Source: Geobacter sp. SVR (GTDB lineage: Bacteria > Desulfobacterota > Desulfuromonadia > Geobacterales > Pseudopelobacteraceae). Taken from it: a stretch of 64,000 nt of DNA. Positions 53,876 through 63,998 of this stretch are shown one piece after another. The notes under the pieces were generated by a model. That model had not been told where the DNA came from and made no database searches. It was given only the letters and a program-made list of their open reading frames with translations. The translations under genes and the position numbers were made by a program. The stretch covers positions 4,246,501 to 4,310,500 of the forward strand of contig NZ_AP024469.1 in assembly GCF_016865365.1 (NCBI RefSeq), given 5' to 3'. Every line of letters begins with the position of its first letter. Within the stretch, counting starts at the first letter, position 1.

Positions 53876-54841
53876 CTAACCCGGCGTTCCTGCCGTCGAC
53901 AGGGCAAGCCACCAGGCCGTCAACATGATTGCGGTACTGGACAACCCCAGCAGAATATTCGAAATCCGGCCCGGCCGGCCGAATTTTTCAAGCAGCCATT
54001 CCGCCGGATACCCCCACGCGATTCCGGCCACAAAACCGAACAGATGCGCCCCCAGGTCGGTGTTCCTGCCCTCGGTCCCCAAAAGCGCCAGGAGCGCCAG
54101 GGCCGCGGCCACCGGCACCAGCCTGCGGCGCTGCACCAGTCTGCGGTAGCGCACCAGATTGAGCGCGGCCAGGATGCCGACCGCCGCAAACACTGCGGTG
54201 GAAGCCCCCACGGAATCGTGGCCCGGCGGCTGCAGCCAGGCGTTGGCCAGATTGCCGAAAGCCCCGGCAACGACCAGCAGGCTCCAGGACAGGCCCGAGC
54301 CGAGTTCGCGGCTGAGAAAGGTTATGAACATGCCGCCGATGGCCAGATTTCCGGCAAGGTGCAGCCAGTCGGCATGCAGGGTCAGTGCCGTAACTGCCCG
54401 CCACCACTCCCCCTGGCGGATCAGGGCTGCCCGGGCGCTTCCGAGGGCCATCCAGTCGGCCTGCAGGCCCGGCAGCGGCAGGTCCAGCCGGATCAGGTTA
54501 TGGAAGATGGCCACCAGTAGCAGCACCGAGAACGTTGTCAGGGTATTCTCCATCAGCGGAGGGACCTGCGGAGTCTGGGGCGGCCAGTCGCGGTTCTCCT
54601 CCTCGAAGCGGCTGAGTTCCAGACAGCAAGCATCTAGCTGCTCCGATGGCACCATGATGCGCCAGCCCCCCTCGCCCGGCTCCAGGTGGCAGGGAAAACC
54701 GCGCGCTTCGAGCACCAGCTGCCACAGCCCGGCCTGCCCGTTCTTCAGAGGGGTCAGCGTCCCCCGTATGCGCCACGGCGGAATTTCGACCCAATGACAA
54801 TGAAGATCCTGCCCTGCAATGTGGGAGTCGGACGGTTGCAT
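53876..54841 (-). CDS. Rhomboid-family intramembrane serine protease
   Basis: The 321-aa protein has a soluble N-terminal region of about 95 residues and then six or seven membrane helices. The catalytic Ser lies in DSVGASTAVFAAVG (GxSx), the catalytic His in DLGAHLFGFVAGIAWG, and the conserved HxxxN-type motif in DWLHLAGNLAIGGMFITF. Rhomboids cleave membrane proteins within the bilayer. The substrate is unknown. Same strand as the DisA_N-like gene, possibly one operon. Confidence 0.93.
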   Translation of the reverse strand: MQPSDSHIAGQDLHCHWVEIPPWRIRGTLTPLKNGQAGLWQLVLEARGFPCHLEPGEGGWRIMVPSEQLDACCLELSRFEEENRDWPPQTPQVPPLMENTLTTFSVLLLVAIFHNLIRLDLPLPGLQADWMALGSARAALIRQGEWWRAVTALTLHADWLHLAGNLAIGGMFITFLSRELGSGLSWSLLVVAGAFGNLANAWLQPPGHDSVGASTAVFAAVGILAALNLVRYRRLVQRRRLVPVAAALALLALLGTEGRNTDLGAHLFGFVAGIAWGYPAEWLLEKFGRPGRISNILLGLSSTAIMLTAWWLALSTAGTPG

Positions 54842-54925
54842 CTACTTACTATAGCCATGCCGGAGACGCTTTGCCACCTCTGGGGTCGAAGAGAATGATT
54901 TTTTCGCTGCCGCTTCGATTGTATG

Positions 54926-54972
54926 TTGACTCTGATTGATACTCCTTTACAATACTACGTAGGAATTATTCC
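54926..54972 (+). promoter_or_regulatory. Promoter and palindromic operator of the Fur/PerR-type gene
   Basis: TTGACT (54926-54931) and TACAAT (54948-54953) are separated by 16 nt. The palindrome GGAAT-T-ATTCC (54962-54972) covers the expected start of transcription. The same box occurs at the catalase promoter. Confidence 0.8.
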
Positions 54973-54990
54973 GAAAAACATGGAGAGCTC

Positions 54991-55434
54991 ATGCCTCCAA
55001 CAGCGGAAAGCATAGAAAAGCGTCTGGCCGCTTTCGAACAGGCCTGCAGAGCAGCAGGGCTACGGCTTACGCATCAACGGCTGGAGATATACCGGCAACT
55101 GGCCTTGTCGCGCAACCACCCTACGGCAGAAGCCCTCTACTTGGAATTGCGCAAGAAGATCCCCACCGTTTCACTGGATACCGTCTATCGTACCCTGACC
55201 ACCTTTGCCAGCCATGGCCTGATCAACAAGGTCGAAACGATCGAGAGTCAGGCCCACTTCGAAGTAACGCACGAGCAGCATCATCATCTGATCTGCAGCA
55301 GATGCAAAGAGATTATTGATTTTGAATGGCGCACTGTCGACGATGCCGACCTGCCGGAAGCAGTCGCTTCCTGGGGACGCATCGATACCAGAAGCGTCGT
55401 AGTCTCCGGCATCTGCCGCAAGTGCCTGCCGTAG
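54991..55434 (+). CDS. perR: Fur-family regulator, probably PerR-like
   Basis: The 147-aa regulator has a winged-helix domain (GLRLTHQRLEIYRQLALSRN, VSLDTVYRTLTTFASHG), the His-rich metal site HFEVTHEQHHHLICSRC, and a second CxxC (CRKC) near the end. Placement upstream of katA and rubrerythrin and the shared operator point to peroxide sensing rather than iron uptake control. Its own promoter carries the same palindrome, so autorepression is likely. The gene symbol is inferred from context; Fur or Zur cannot be excluded by the sequence alone. Confidence 0.85.
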   Translation: MPPTAESIEKRLAAFEQACRAAGLRLTHQRLEIYRQLALSRNHPTAEALYLELRKKIPTVSLDTVYRTLTTFASHGLINKVETIESQAHFEVTHEQHHHLICSRCKEIIDFEWRTVDDADLPEAVASWGRIDTRSVVVSGICRKCLP

Positions 55435-55471
55435 GCAATCCGATCCACCATCATAATTTTTATTTAATACA

Positions 55472-55500
55472 TTGACAGGAATGATTCCTATCTAGTAAAA
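55472..55500 (+). promoter_or_regulatory. Promoter and operator of the catalase gene
   Basis: TTGACA (55472-55477) is followed by a weak -10 (near GTAAAA/TAAAAG). A perfect 13-nt palindrome AGGAAT-G-ATTCCT (55477-55489) sits between them, where a bound repressor would block RNA polymerase. Confidence 0.82.
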
Positions 55501-55585
55501 GTAAGCAGCATTGTCCATGTCACATTTCCACGTCATTACTGGCAGTCCACCACAGTGTCACACACACAAAAAGGAGGAAGGAACC

Positions 55586-57040
55586 ATGGCAAAAGATAAA
55601 CTCACCACCAATGCAGGCGCTCCAGTCGTTGACAACCAGAACATCATGACCGCCGGACCGCGGGGGCCGGTGCTCCTTCAGGACGTCTGGTTCCTGGAAA
55701 AACTGGCCCACTTCGACCGTGAAGTGATTCCCGAACGGCGCATGCACGCCAAGGGTTCCGGAGCCTACGGCACCTTCACCGTCACCCACGACATCACCCG
55801 CTACACCAAAGCCAAGATCTTTTCCCAGGTGGGCAAAAAGACCGAACTGTTCACCCGTTTTTCAACGGTGGCCGGTGAACGCGGGGCAGCCGATGCCGAG
55901 CGGGACATCCGCGGCTTTGCCACGAAGTTTTACACCGAAGAGGGCAACTGGGACCTGGTGGGCAACAACACCCCGGTTTTCTTTCTGCGCGATCCGCTCA
56001 AGTTTCCGGACCTCAACCACGCCGTCAAGCGCGACCCTCGCAGCAACCTGCGCAGTGCCCGCAACAACTGGGACTTCTGGACATCGCTGCCCGAAGCACT
56101 GCACCAGGTCACCATCGTGATGAGCGACCGCGGCACTCCCGCCACCTACCGCCACATGCACGGCTTCGGCAGCCATACCTTCAGTTTCATCAATGCCCAG
56201 AATGAACGGCACTGGGTAAAATTCCACCTGCGTACCCAGCAGGGCATCAAGAATCTGAGCGACGAAGAGGCTGCAGCCCTGGTGGGCGGGGACCGGGAAA
56301 GCCATCAGCGGGACCTGCTGGAAAGCATCGATCGCGGCGAATTCCCCCGCTGGACGATGTATATCCAGGTCATGCCCGAAAAAGAGGCAGCCACCTGCCC
56401 CTACAACCCCTTTGACCTCACCAAGGTCTGGTTCCACAAGGACTATCCGCTGATCGAGGTGGGGGTACTGGAATTGAACCGCAATCCGGAAAACTATTTT
56501 GCCGAAGTGGAACAGTCGGCCTTCAATCCGGCCAACGTGGTGCCGGGCATCGGCTTTTCTCCCGACAAGATGCTGCAGGGACGGCTGTTCTCCTATGGCG
56601 ATGCACAGCGCTACCGCCTGGGGGTCAATCACCATCTGATTCCGGTCAATGCCGCCCGCTGTCCTTTCCACAGCTACCACCGCGACGGCGCCATGCGCGT
56701 AGACGGCAACCACGGTGCCACCCTCGGCTATGAGCCGAACAGCTACGGCGAATGGCAGCAGCAGCCGGACTTCGCCGAACCGCCCTTGAGCCTGGAGGGA
56801 GCTGCCGACCACTGGAACCATCGCGAGGATGACGACTACTACTCCCAGCCCGGTGCCCTGTTCCGCCTGCTCACCGCGGACAAGAAGGCGCTCTTGTTTG
56901 CCAATACCGCCCGGGCAATCGGCGGAGCACCCAAGGAAATACAGATCCGCCATATCTCAAACTGTATGAAGGCCGATCCCGCCTATGGCCGCGGTGTTGC
57001 CGAGGCCCTCAGGATACCGCTCGAAGAAGTGCCTGCGTAA
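55586..57040 (+). CDS. katA: Monofunctional heme catalase
   Basis: The 484-aa clade 3-type catalase has catalytic His54 ([12 protein letters not shown]), Asn127 ([11 protein letters not shown]) and the proximal heme ligand Tyr337 ([14 protein letters not shown]), with exactly the spacing of bovine catalase. NADPH-binding residues are plausible in the same fold. It breaks down hydrogen peroxide in the cytoplasm. The start is the ATG after AAGGAGGAAGG; the frame extends 25 codons upstream. It is probably under the Fur/PerR-type regulator and lies just before rubrerythrin. Confidence 0.97.
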   Translation: MAKDKLTTNAGAPVVDNQNIMTAGPRGPVLLQDVWFLEKLAHFDREVIPERRMHAKGSGAYGTFTVTHDITRYTKAKIFSQVGKKTELFTRFSTVAGERGAADAERDIRGFATKFYTEEGNWDLVGNNTPVFFLRDPLKFPDLNHAVKRDPRSNLRSARNNWDFWTSLPEALHQVTIVMSDRGTPATYRHMHGFGSHTFSFINAQNERHWVKFHLRTQQGIKNLSDEEAAALVGGDRESHQRDLLESIDRGEFPRWTMYIQVMPEKEAATCPYNPFDLTKVWFHKDYPLIEVGVLELNRNPENYFAEVEQSAFNPANVVPGIGFSPDKMLQGRLFSYGDAQRYRLGVNHHLIPVNAARCPFHSYHRDGAMRVDGNHGATLGYEPNSYGEWQQQPDFAEPPLSLEGAADHWNHREDDDYYSQPGALFRLLTADKKALLFANTARAIGGAPKEIQIRHISNCMKADPAYGRGVAEALRIPLEEVPA

Positions 57041-57113
57041 ACCGATGCGTGCCCTGTCCGCTGACGAAGGGGGCAGGGCATCAGCTGTACCATACCATTC
57101 CAGGAGGTAACAC

Positions 57114-57614
57114 ATGGCAACAAAAGAGAATCTGGCCGATGCATTTGCCGGAGAAAGTCAGGCCAACCGCAAGTACCTGGCCTTTGCCAAACAGGCCGAG
57201 GTAGAGGGCTACCCCCAGATCGCCCGGCTGTTCCGGGCGGCTGCCCACGCCGAGACCATCCACGCCCACGCCCATCTGAGGGCAATGGGCGGCATCAAGA
57301 AGACCGCCGAAAACCTGGTGGCCGCCATTGAGGGCGAAGGTTTCGAATTCCAGCAGATGTACCCCCCCTATCTCAAGCAGGCCCAGGAGGAAGGGGACAA
57401 ACTGGCCGAGATATCCTTCAGTAATGCCCTGGCAGTGGAAGAGGTCCATCACGACCTCTACAGCAAGGCGCAGCACTCCCTTCAGGCCGGAGGCGATCTG
57501 CCGGCCCGCGCCATCTATGTCTGTGAGGTATGCGGCAATACCGTCTACGACCACGCCCCTGACCGGTGCGAAGTCTGCGGCGTACCCAAGGAGCGCTTCA
57601 GCGAAATAGCCTGA
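57114..57614 (+). CDS. rbr: Rubrerythrin
   Basis: The 166-aa protein has a ferritin-like di-iron domain (AFAGESQANRKYLAFAKQAE, AAHAETIHAHAHLRAMGGI, ALAVEEVHHDLYSKAQ) followed by a C-terminal rubredoxin-type Fe(Cys)4 site, CEVCGNTVYD and CEVCGVPKERF. Rubrerythrin reduces peroxide in anaerobes. It lies 73 nt after katA and is likely part of the same peroxide-defence unit. A GC hairpin (TGCCCTG with CAGGGCA) is present in the gap. A strong terminator follows. Confidence 0.95.
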   Translation: MATKENLADAFAGESQANRKYLAFAKQAEVEGYPQIARLFRAAAHAETIHAHAHLRAMGGIKKTAENLVAAIEGEGFEFQQMYPPYLKQAQEEGDKLAEISFSNALAVEEVHHDLYSKAQHSLQAGGDLPARAIYVCEVCGNTVYDHAPDRCEVCGVPKERFSEIA

Positions 57615-57633
57615 CGCCCCTTGTTCCGACGCA

Positions 57634-57670
57634 AAAAAAGGCCGCCTCCTTTCGGAGTGCGGCCTTTTTG
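57634..57670 (+). terminator. Intrinsic terminator of the katA-rbr unit
   Basis: AAAAAGGCCGC (57635-57645) pairs with GCGGCCTTTTT (57659-57669) and continues into a T-run. Confidence 0.93.
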
Positions 57671-57718
57671 CGTATAATCACCTCCCGTGCAGGTACGGAA
57701 AAGACTGTCCGCAGGCCG

Positions 57719-57814
57719 ATGAAGTTATATTCAGCTGGTGGCGTTAGCGACGAAAAGGTCGCATCAGCGATGACCCTGGCAGGGGGCGATCCTGCCTACA
57801 AAGAAGGCGCCTAG
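57719..57814 (+). other. Structured intergenic segment or 31-aa reading frame
   Basis: Three hairpins stand in a row in about 57736-57832: GCGAC/GTCGC, GGCAGG/CCTGCC and GGCGCC/GGCGCC. They lie just upstream of the methyltransferase gene. The same bases could encode a 31-aa peptide from ATG 57719 with only a weak ribosome site. It may be a leader RNA, but it matches no riboswitch I recognise. Confidence 0.35.
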
Positions 57815-57856
57815 GCCCGGATCGGCGCCGGACATCGCCATTCGGAGAAATCAACC

Positions 57857-58738
57857 ATGAAACTTGCATTGCAATCATTGCTCATCTGCCCATCATGCCT
57901 TCCCAAGGAACTCCCTCTGACAGCAACCATCGACTGGGAAATCGACGGCGACATCATTTCGGGTTTGCTGACCTGCAAGAAGTGTAACCGCCGATATCCG
58001 ATCCGGGATGGCGTCGCCTATCTGCTTGCCGATCCGGATGGAATGCCTTCAGCGGGTCAAAGACGCTATGAAGAAGCAGACATGACTGCACGCTACCTGT
58101 GGAGCCATTACGGAGATCTGCTCGATATTCCCGATTTCGGTGATGCCAATGTCCATTGGGCGGAACTTCTCGGCACTATTAGCGGTCATGCCTTTGATGC
58201 CGGGTGCTCGGTCGGCAGGATCACGTTTGAAATGGCTTCGCGGTGTGAGCTTGCAGTGGGGTGCGATCTTTCGCACGGATTTATCAAAACGGCACGAAAA
58301 CTGGCACAAGAGCAGAGCCTGACCTTTTCGCTGCCCCTCGAAGGCAATCTGAAGGAGAGCTTCAGGATTTCTCTGCCCGATTCCTGGTGCACCGACAAGG
58401 TCGAATTCATCGTGGCAGACGCACTGCGAATACCGTTTGCCGCCAACACCTTCAGCCACATATCCTCGATGAATCTGCTGGATCGCGTCAGTTACCCGCT
58501 TGCCCATCTGTACGAGATGAACCGGATAGTCCGGGACAAGGAAGCATCGTTCCTGTTTGCCGACCCGTTTTCCTGGTCGCCATCTTCGACTCCTGAAGAG
58601 GCATGGCTGGGAGGGGTATCAACCGGACCGTATCAGGGAAGGGGTGTCGATAATGTACGGGCGCTGCTGGAGGGCAAAGGAAATGTATTGACGCCCCGTG
58701 GCAGATTACCCGCGCAGGCTCAGTGGCGTGGCAGATGA
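57857..58738 (+). CDS. SAM-dependent methyltransferase with Trm112-like zinc ribbon, 3' frameshift likely
   Basis: The 293-aa frame has an N-terminal zinc-ribbon-like part (LLICPSCLPKELPL and LLTCKKCNRRYPIRDG, two CxxC pairs) of the Trm112 type, then a class I methyltransferase (GHAFDAGCSVGRITFEMAS, ELAVGCDLSHGFIKTARKLA, FSHISSMNLLDRV). Near 58735 the frame seems to break. One frame over, the next bases read RTHINHYEIIKSQYFLSARH and stop at 58800, the usual end of this family. A one-base loss or sequencing error would explain it; the intact protein would be about 314 aa. Substrate is unknown. Confidence 0.8.
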   Translation: MKLALQSLLICPSCLPKELPLTATIDWEIDGDIISGLLTCKKCNRRYPIRDGVAYLLADPDGMPSAGQRRYEEADMTARYLWSHYGDLLDIPDFGDANVHWAELLGTISGHAFDAGCSVGRITFEMASRCELAVGCDLSHGFIKTARKLAQEQSLTFSLPLEGNLKESFRISLPDSWCTDKVEFIVADALRIPFAANTFSHISSMNLLDRVSYPLAHLYEMNRIVRDKEASFLFADPFSWSPSSTPEEAWLGGVSTGPYQGRGVDNVRALLEGKGNVLTPRGRLPAQAQWRGR

Positions 58739-58800
58739 GGACACATATCAACCATTACGAGATCATCAAAAGTCAATATTTCTTATCAGCGAGGCATTGA

Positions 58801-59097
58801 CCGGATGACCATGTGGTTTCCGTATGGCTATGAGCAGCTGGCGGGCTTCAGGCGGCCGACATGCTGCTGCTCACCACTATGGTGATGAAAAAAGGGGCTC
58901 ACGCGAGCCCCTTGTAAGTACTGCATACATTTTAATCAGAACATTGCAACCAGAACTGCCAACTCCTGAGATCGCACTGCCGGCACACCCGCACGTACAT
59001 CGCCGGGCGCACCGCATGTGGAGGTGAAGGTCAATGACGGCATCCCGCGACTTATCTTTTCGGGATGCCGTCACTGATCCTCGACAGACTTTTCCCG
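58801..59097. other. Intergenic region downstream of nifK with minus-strand hairpins
   Basis: No gene is seen. A hairpin AAGGGGCTC/GAGCCCCTT (58892-58913) is followed on the minus strand by TTTTTT and is a likely nifHDK terminator. A second stem, GGCATCCCG/CGGGATGCC (59039-59069), lies about 30 nt after nifK and may protect the message end. Confidence 0.7.
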
Positions 59098-60567
59098 TTA
59101 GCGCATCATCTCGAAGTGACGATCATCGCAGGTCTCGTCGGTGATATCGATGAACTTGTTGCAGATCTCGGTGACCATGTTGATCATCCCCTGGTAGCCG
59201 ATGATCGGATAGCGGTGCTTGTTGACCCGGTCGAAGACCGGGAAGCCGAAGCGGAACAGCGGGATCTTGGCGTCCCGGGCGATGAACTTGCCGTGGGTGT
59301 CGCCGATGATGGCGTCCACCGGATCGGTCATCAGCAGGCTGCGCAGGTGCCACAGGTCCTTGCCCATATAGATCGTACCCTGTTTGCCGAACGGTGAAGA
59401 GTCCAGCAGGGCCCGCAGTTCCTTCTCCACCCGCTTGCTTCCTTTGCTGCAGAGGACGTGATAGGGGACCGCCCCCATCTCCAGCAGGAAGGAGACATAG
59501 CCGATCAACTGGTCCGGGTCGCCGTAGAGGGCAAACTTCTTGCCGTGGATATACTGGTGTGAATCGGTGATGGCGTCCACGGCACGGCCGCGATCGGCCT
59601 TGAGGGATTCGGGCACCGGCTTGCCGGTCAGTTCGGCGATCTTCATCAGGAAGGCGTCGGTTTTGGCGATACCCAGCGGCATCGGCAGGCTGGCGTGCTT
59701 GCCGGAGTAATTCTCCTTGACCCAGGCGTAGGTCTTGGTGGCCGAGAAGGGGCCAAGGTTGATGGTGATCTTGCCATTGATGGAGTCGCCGGCGTCGTCC
59801 AGCTTGGTGCCGCCGGGATAGGTGCGATAGGTGCCGTCCAGGGGGGAGTCGAACACCTCGGAGATATCCCCCAGGATGACGTAGGGCACGCCGAAGGCCT
59901 CGAAGATGCGCTTGTATTCCCGGAAGTTGCCGGTATTGGCGTCGAAACCGGGGATCAGATTGATCTTGCCGGTACAGCGTCCTTCTACCTTCTTCCCTTC
60001 GGTGAGGGACTGGAGGATGGAAAGGAGCATGGCATCGTAGCCGTGGATGTGCGACCCGTTGAAGCTGGGAGTGTTGGCATAGGGGGTCGGCATGTCCGCC
60101 GGTACGATCCCCTTGTTGCGGGCGTTCTTCAGGAAGGCGGTCAGGTCGTCGCCGATGATCTCCGGCATGCAGGAGGTGAAGATCGGGACCATTTTCGGCT
60201 TGTACAGTGCAATGGCGTTCTCCAGACCTTCGTGCAGGTTGTTCTGCCCCCCGAACACCGCGCCGTCCTCGGTCATGGCGTCGGATACGGCCGGCGCCGG
60301 TTCGCGGAAATGGCGGTTCAGGGTGGAACGGTAATAGGAGGCGCATCCTTGGGAGCCGTGAACGAACGGCAGCGACCCTTCGAAGGCATGGGCCACCAGC
60401 TCGGCCCCCAGGGGCTGACAGGCGTGGGGGGGCATGACCACCAGGGCCTCGCGCTTGAAGTTGAGTTCCTTGTATTCTTCGGTATTGATCCAGTTCGCGA
60501 CCCGCTCGATCTCCTCCACGGGGGTGTCGGTAACCGGTTTGACTGCAATGCCAAGGTTGTTAGCCAT
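59098..60567 (-). CDS. nifK: Nitrogenase molybdenum-iron protein beta chain
   Basis: The 489-aa subunit carries the three beta-side P-cluster cysteines: Cys50 (PPHACQPLGA), Cys75 (HGSQGCASYYR) and Cys133 (IFTSCMPEIIGDD). TTFIGDT-like NifK elements and the HYGDPDQ-type redox region (KFALYGDPDQLIGYVSFLLE) are present. It pairs with NifD in the alpha2beta2 dinitrogenase. ATG ends at 60567 with GAGGAG upstream; the 12-codon extension has no similarity. Last gene of nifHDK; stop 28 nt before a hairpin. Confidence 0.97.
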   Translation of the reverse strand: MANNLGIAVKPVTDTPVEEIERVANWINTEEYKELNFKREALVVMPPHACQPLGAELVAHAFEGSLPFVHGSQGCASYYRSTLNRHFREPAPAVSDAMTEDGAVFGGQNNLHEGLENAIALYKPKMVPIFTSCMPEIIGDDLTAFLKNARNKGIVPADMPTPYANTPSFNGSHIHGYDAMLLSILQSLTEGKKVEGRCTGKINLIPGFDANTGNFREYKRIFEAFGVPYVILGDISEVFDSPLDGTYRTYPGGTKLDDAGDSINGKITINLGPFSATKTYAWVKENYSGKHASLPMPLGIAKTDAFLMKIAELTGKPVPESLKADRGRAVDAITDSHQYIHGKKFALYGDPDQLIGYVSFLLEMGAVPYHVLCSKGSKRVEKELRALLDSSPFGKQGTIYMGKDLWHLRSLLMTDPVDAIIGDTHGKFIARDAKIPLFRFGFPVFDRVNKHRYPIIGYQGMINMVTEICNKFIDITDETCDDRHFEMMR

Positions 60568-60649
60568 GATATATCTCCTCTCCATGGGACTCATCCGTCC
60601 CAATGGCAGATTTTTTTATGAAGCCCTCTTTTTCAAAGGGGGGAGTGGA

Positions 60650-62101
60650 TTAGAACGGCGACTTCACCAACTGCCATGTCGGTGAATTGATCGCCATGTC
60701 GATGTCCCGGGCAAAGATCGGGAAGCCCTTGTAGCCGTGGTACGGGCCGGAGTAGTCCCAGCTGTGCATCTGGCGGAACGGCAACCCCATCTTCTGGAAC
60801 AGGTACTTCTCCTTGATGCCGGAGGCCACCAGATCGGGCTTGATGACATGGGCGAACTGCTCCAGCTCGAACTCGGAGGCGTCGTCGAACACCACGGTGG
60901 CGTCGGGCATCTCCGGCGCGGTGCGGTCATAGTCGTCGGTATGGGCGAATTCGTAGCCGGAACCGACGCAGACCATCCCCAGGTCCTCGTAGGCGCCGAT
61001 GGTGTGGCGCGGACGGAGACCGCCGACGTAGATCATGACCTTCTTCCCATCCAGACGCGGCTTGACGTCGTCGATGATGGCCTGGCAGACCGGGTCGTAC
61101 TTGGCAATGACCGCTTCGACCTTCTCCTTGATGCTGTCGTCGAACAGTTCGGCCAGCTTGCGCAGCGATTCCTTGATCTTGGTGGGGCCGAAGAAGTTCA
61201 GTTCGATCCAGGGAATGCCGTATTTCTCCTCCATGACCTTGCACATGTAGTTCATGGAGCGGTAGCAATGGATCACGTTCAGCTTCACCTGGTGGGTGGC
61301 GGCGATCCTGTCCATCTCGCCGTCGCCGGTCCAGACCGCCTTGACATTGAAGCCGCACTCCTCCAGCAGCGGCTTGGTGGACCAGGCATCGCCGCCGATG
61401 TTGTATTCGCCGATCAGGGCGATGTCATAGGGGCCAATGGGCTCGCTGAACTCGCGGGTTTCGATGATGTAGTCCCGGATGGTGTCGTTCGAGATATGGT
61501 GCCCCAGAGACTGGGAAACCCCGCGGAATCCCTCGCAGTTGCAGGGGATGATCGGAATGTCCAGCTCCTTGGCCGAAGTCTTGGCCACGGCGTTGATGTC
61601 GTCGCCGATCAGCCCCACCGGACATTCCGAGAGGACCGAGATCCCCTTGGCCAGGGGGAAGAGTTCCTTGGCCTCGACCAGGAGCTGCTTCAGCTTCTTG
61701 TCCCCGCCGTAGACGATGTCCTTTTCCTGGAAATCCGAGGTGAACTGCATGCCGAACTGATCGACCCCCAATTGGCCGGTCATCAGATTGCGACGGGTGC
61801 CCCAGGAGTACCAGCCGCAGCCGACCGGGCCGTGGGACACGTGCACCATATCGCGGATCGGGCCCCAGACGACCCCCTTGGCACCGGCATAGGCACAGCC
61901 GCGGGCGCTCATGACGCCGGGCACGGTCTTCTTGTTGGACTTGACGCAGGCACTGCCGGAGGCCTGGTCGTTGGGCGCCAGATGAGGGGCGCGTTTCTTG
62001 CGCCCCTTCTCGGGATAGGCTTCCAGGGCATGGTCGATCATCTCCTGGGTTGATTCTTTGGTGATGCCTTCTACCGTCTTTATCTCTATGGTGTGTGACA
62101 T
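60650..62101 (-). CDS. nifD: Nitrogenase molybdenum-iron protein alpha chain
   Basis: The 483-aa subunit has P-cluster ligands Cys69, Cys95 and Cys160 ([33 protein letters not shown]). FeMo-cofactor ligands are Cys279 ([11 protein letters not shown]) and His446 ([13 protein letters not shown]), and the catalytic His201 (QSLGHH) is present. This is the Mo type: no VnfD/AnfD features are visible. It lies between nifH and nifK with 92- and 82-nt gaps. Confidence 0.98.
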   Translation of the reverse strand: MSHTIEIKTVEGITKESTQEMIDHALEAYPEKGRKKRAPHLAPNDQASGSACVKSNKKTVPGVMSARGCAYAGAKGVVWGPIRDMVHVSHGPVGCGWYSWGTRRNLMTGQLGVDQFGMQFTSDFQEKDIVYGGDKKLKQLLVEAKELFPLAKGISVLSECPVGLIGDDINAVAKTSAKELDIPIIPCNCEGFRGVSQSLGHHISNDTIRDYIIETREFSEPIGPYDIALIGEYNIGGDAWSTKPLLEECGFNVKAVWTGDGEMDRIAATHQVKLNVIHCYRSMNYMCKVMEEKYGIPWIELNFFGPTKIKESLRKLAELFDDSIKEKVEAVIAKYDPVCQAIIDDVKPRLDGKKVMIYVGGLRPRHTIGAYEDLGMVCVGSGYEFAHTDDYDRTAPEMPDATVVFDDASEFELEQFAHVIKPDLVASGIKEKYLFQKMGLPFRQMHSWDYSGPYHGYKGFPIFARDIDMAINSPTWQLVKSPF

Positions 62102-62112
62102 GGGTCAGCTCC

Positions 62113-62193
62113 TTATAATCATTAGATTAAGGTTAAGATTGAGGTTAAGATTCAGGACATGTGAGCGTTCTTAACCTTGACCTCAAGCTGTTC
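62113..62193. repeat. Purine-rich inverted repeat between nifH and nifD
   Basis: GATTAAGGTTAAGATTGAGG and GTTAAGATTCAGG are followed by CTTAACCTTGACCTCAAG. The arms can form a long stem in the nifH-nifD message. A similar repeat lies between draT and the second NifX-like gene. Confidence 0.6.
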
Positions 62194-63177
<984 letters not shown>

Positions 63178-63195
63178 TCATTGTTACCTGCAGTT

Positions 63196-63212
63196 CTGCA
63201 TCGCCCATGCCA
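63196..63212 (-). promoter_or_regulatory. Sigma-54 promoter of nifHDK
   Basis: The minus strand reads TTTGGCATGGGCGATGCAG with GG-N10-GC. Adjacent upstream (63224-63240) is TGCTGACAAATAGCGCA, a dyad shared with the nifX upstream region. The rest of 63241-63574 shows no gene I can support. Confidence 0.88.
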
Positions 63213-63574
63213 AAAACATAATATGCTGACAAATAGCGCACTTAACAACAAGACCGACAAGAAGAGCTACCGGGACACCGGAAGGATGCCGTAAAAATAG
63301 GCAGCAATGCCCGGCTGCATCCCGCACCAACTCCGCGATAATGAGTATTTCCGCAGCAATCCGGTCCGAGGCGGTCTCAGGCAGCTCTGCGCCAAGCAGA
63401 GCTGCCATTTCGGCTGAAGTGGCCAGCCCTGGCACGCTGGCTGAAAACTGCCTTCAGAATGGCTTTTTTTATTCGGTTGTGAGGTGGGTATGATACTGAT
63501 CGAAATAGTGGCAGATATCCCAGACGGTATCGCCGATGGCTGCATATGCCACCCGTAGCTAAAGGAAGCGCTTC

Positions 63575-63823
63575 TCAGGGAGCGGCCGAGTGATCCGGCC
63601 CGTCCGAAAGACGGCCCCTGGTGCATGAAAAGCCGTCCGCGAGCCACCGGCGGTAACGGCAGGTGAAACAGCTCCGCTCGCTGTCGCAGCAGTCCTCGTC
63701 GTCATCGTCGATAGAGTAGTCGGGACACTTTCCGGCGAGCAGCGCTGCGGCAAGGAGATCGCCGGCATTCGCGACGTCGCCGCGAAAAGAGATGCCGTCG
63801 CCGTTGTTCACCACATGCAGCAT
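63575..63823 (-). CDS. Small cysteine-rich protein of unknown function
   Basis: The 82-aa frame starts at an ATG with GAGGA 8 nt upstream. After a neutral start with an Ala-rich helix (GDLLAAALLAGKCPDYSI) it has an acidic stretch (DDDDEDCC) and then cysteines in CCDSERSCFTCRYRRW and FSCTRG, a pattern that could bind a metal or cluster. No family is recognised. Its position upstream of nifHDK is suggestive but may be chance. Confidence 0.5.
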   Translation of the reverse strand: MLHVVNNGDGISFRGDVANAGDLLAAALLAGKCPDYSIDDDDEDCCDSERSCFTCRYRRWLADGFSCTRGRLSDGPDHSAAP

Positions 63824-63848
63824 GGACGTGTCCTCGAAAACAAGAGCA

Positions 63849-63998
63849 CTACTGAAGCGTGACGCTCAGGATGACCACGCTGAGACCGGGAACCGCTGCA
63901 CCATGGATATCGACCACGCTCGCGCCGTCGGCAATGCCGAAGGTGCCGGCCGGCACGGAGGTCCCGGAGACGACATGGTAATTCAGCGTGGCGAACTC
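63849..63998 (-). CDS. C-terminal fragment of an unidentified protein (start beyond the window)
   Basis: Only the last 49 residues are inside the window. They read as beta-rich, Gly/Val/Ser-rich sequence (FATLNYHVVSGTSVPAGTFG, VVDIHGAAVPGLSVVILSV) ending in TLQ and a TAG. Such composition fits a beta-sandwich or secreted repeat protein, but nothing can be named. Confidence 0.6.
   Translation of the reverse strand, partial: EFATLNYHVVSGTSVPAGTFGIADGASVVDIHGAAVPGLSVVILSVTLQ

Noticed and set aside
57719-57832. Fluoride, molybdenum-cofactor or guanidine riboswitch
   Set aside because: The conserved cores of these classes do not match; only three simple stems are seen.
63469-63552. 27-codon minus-strand frame with protein-like sequence (GTG start)
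   Set aside because: Very short and without a clear Shine-Dalgarno. It might be the end of a decayed gene, but nothing supports it further.
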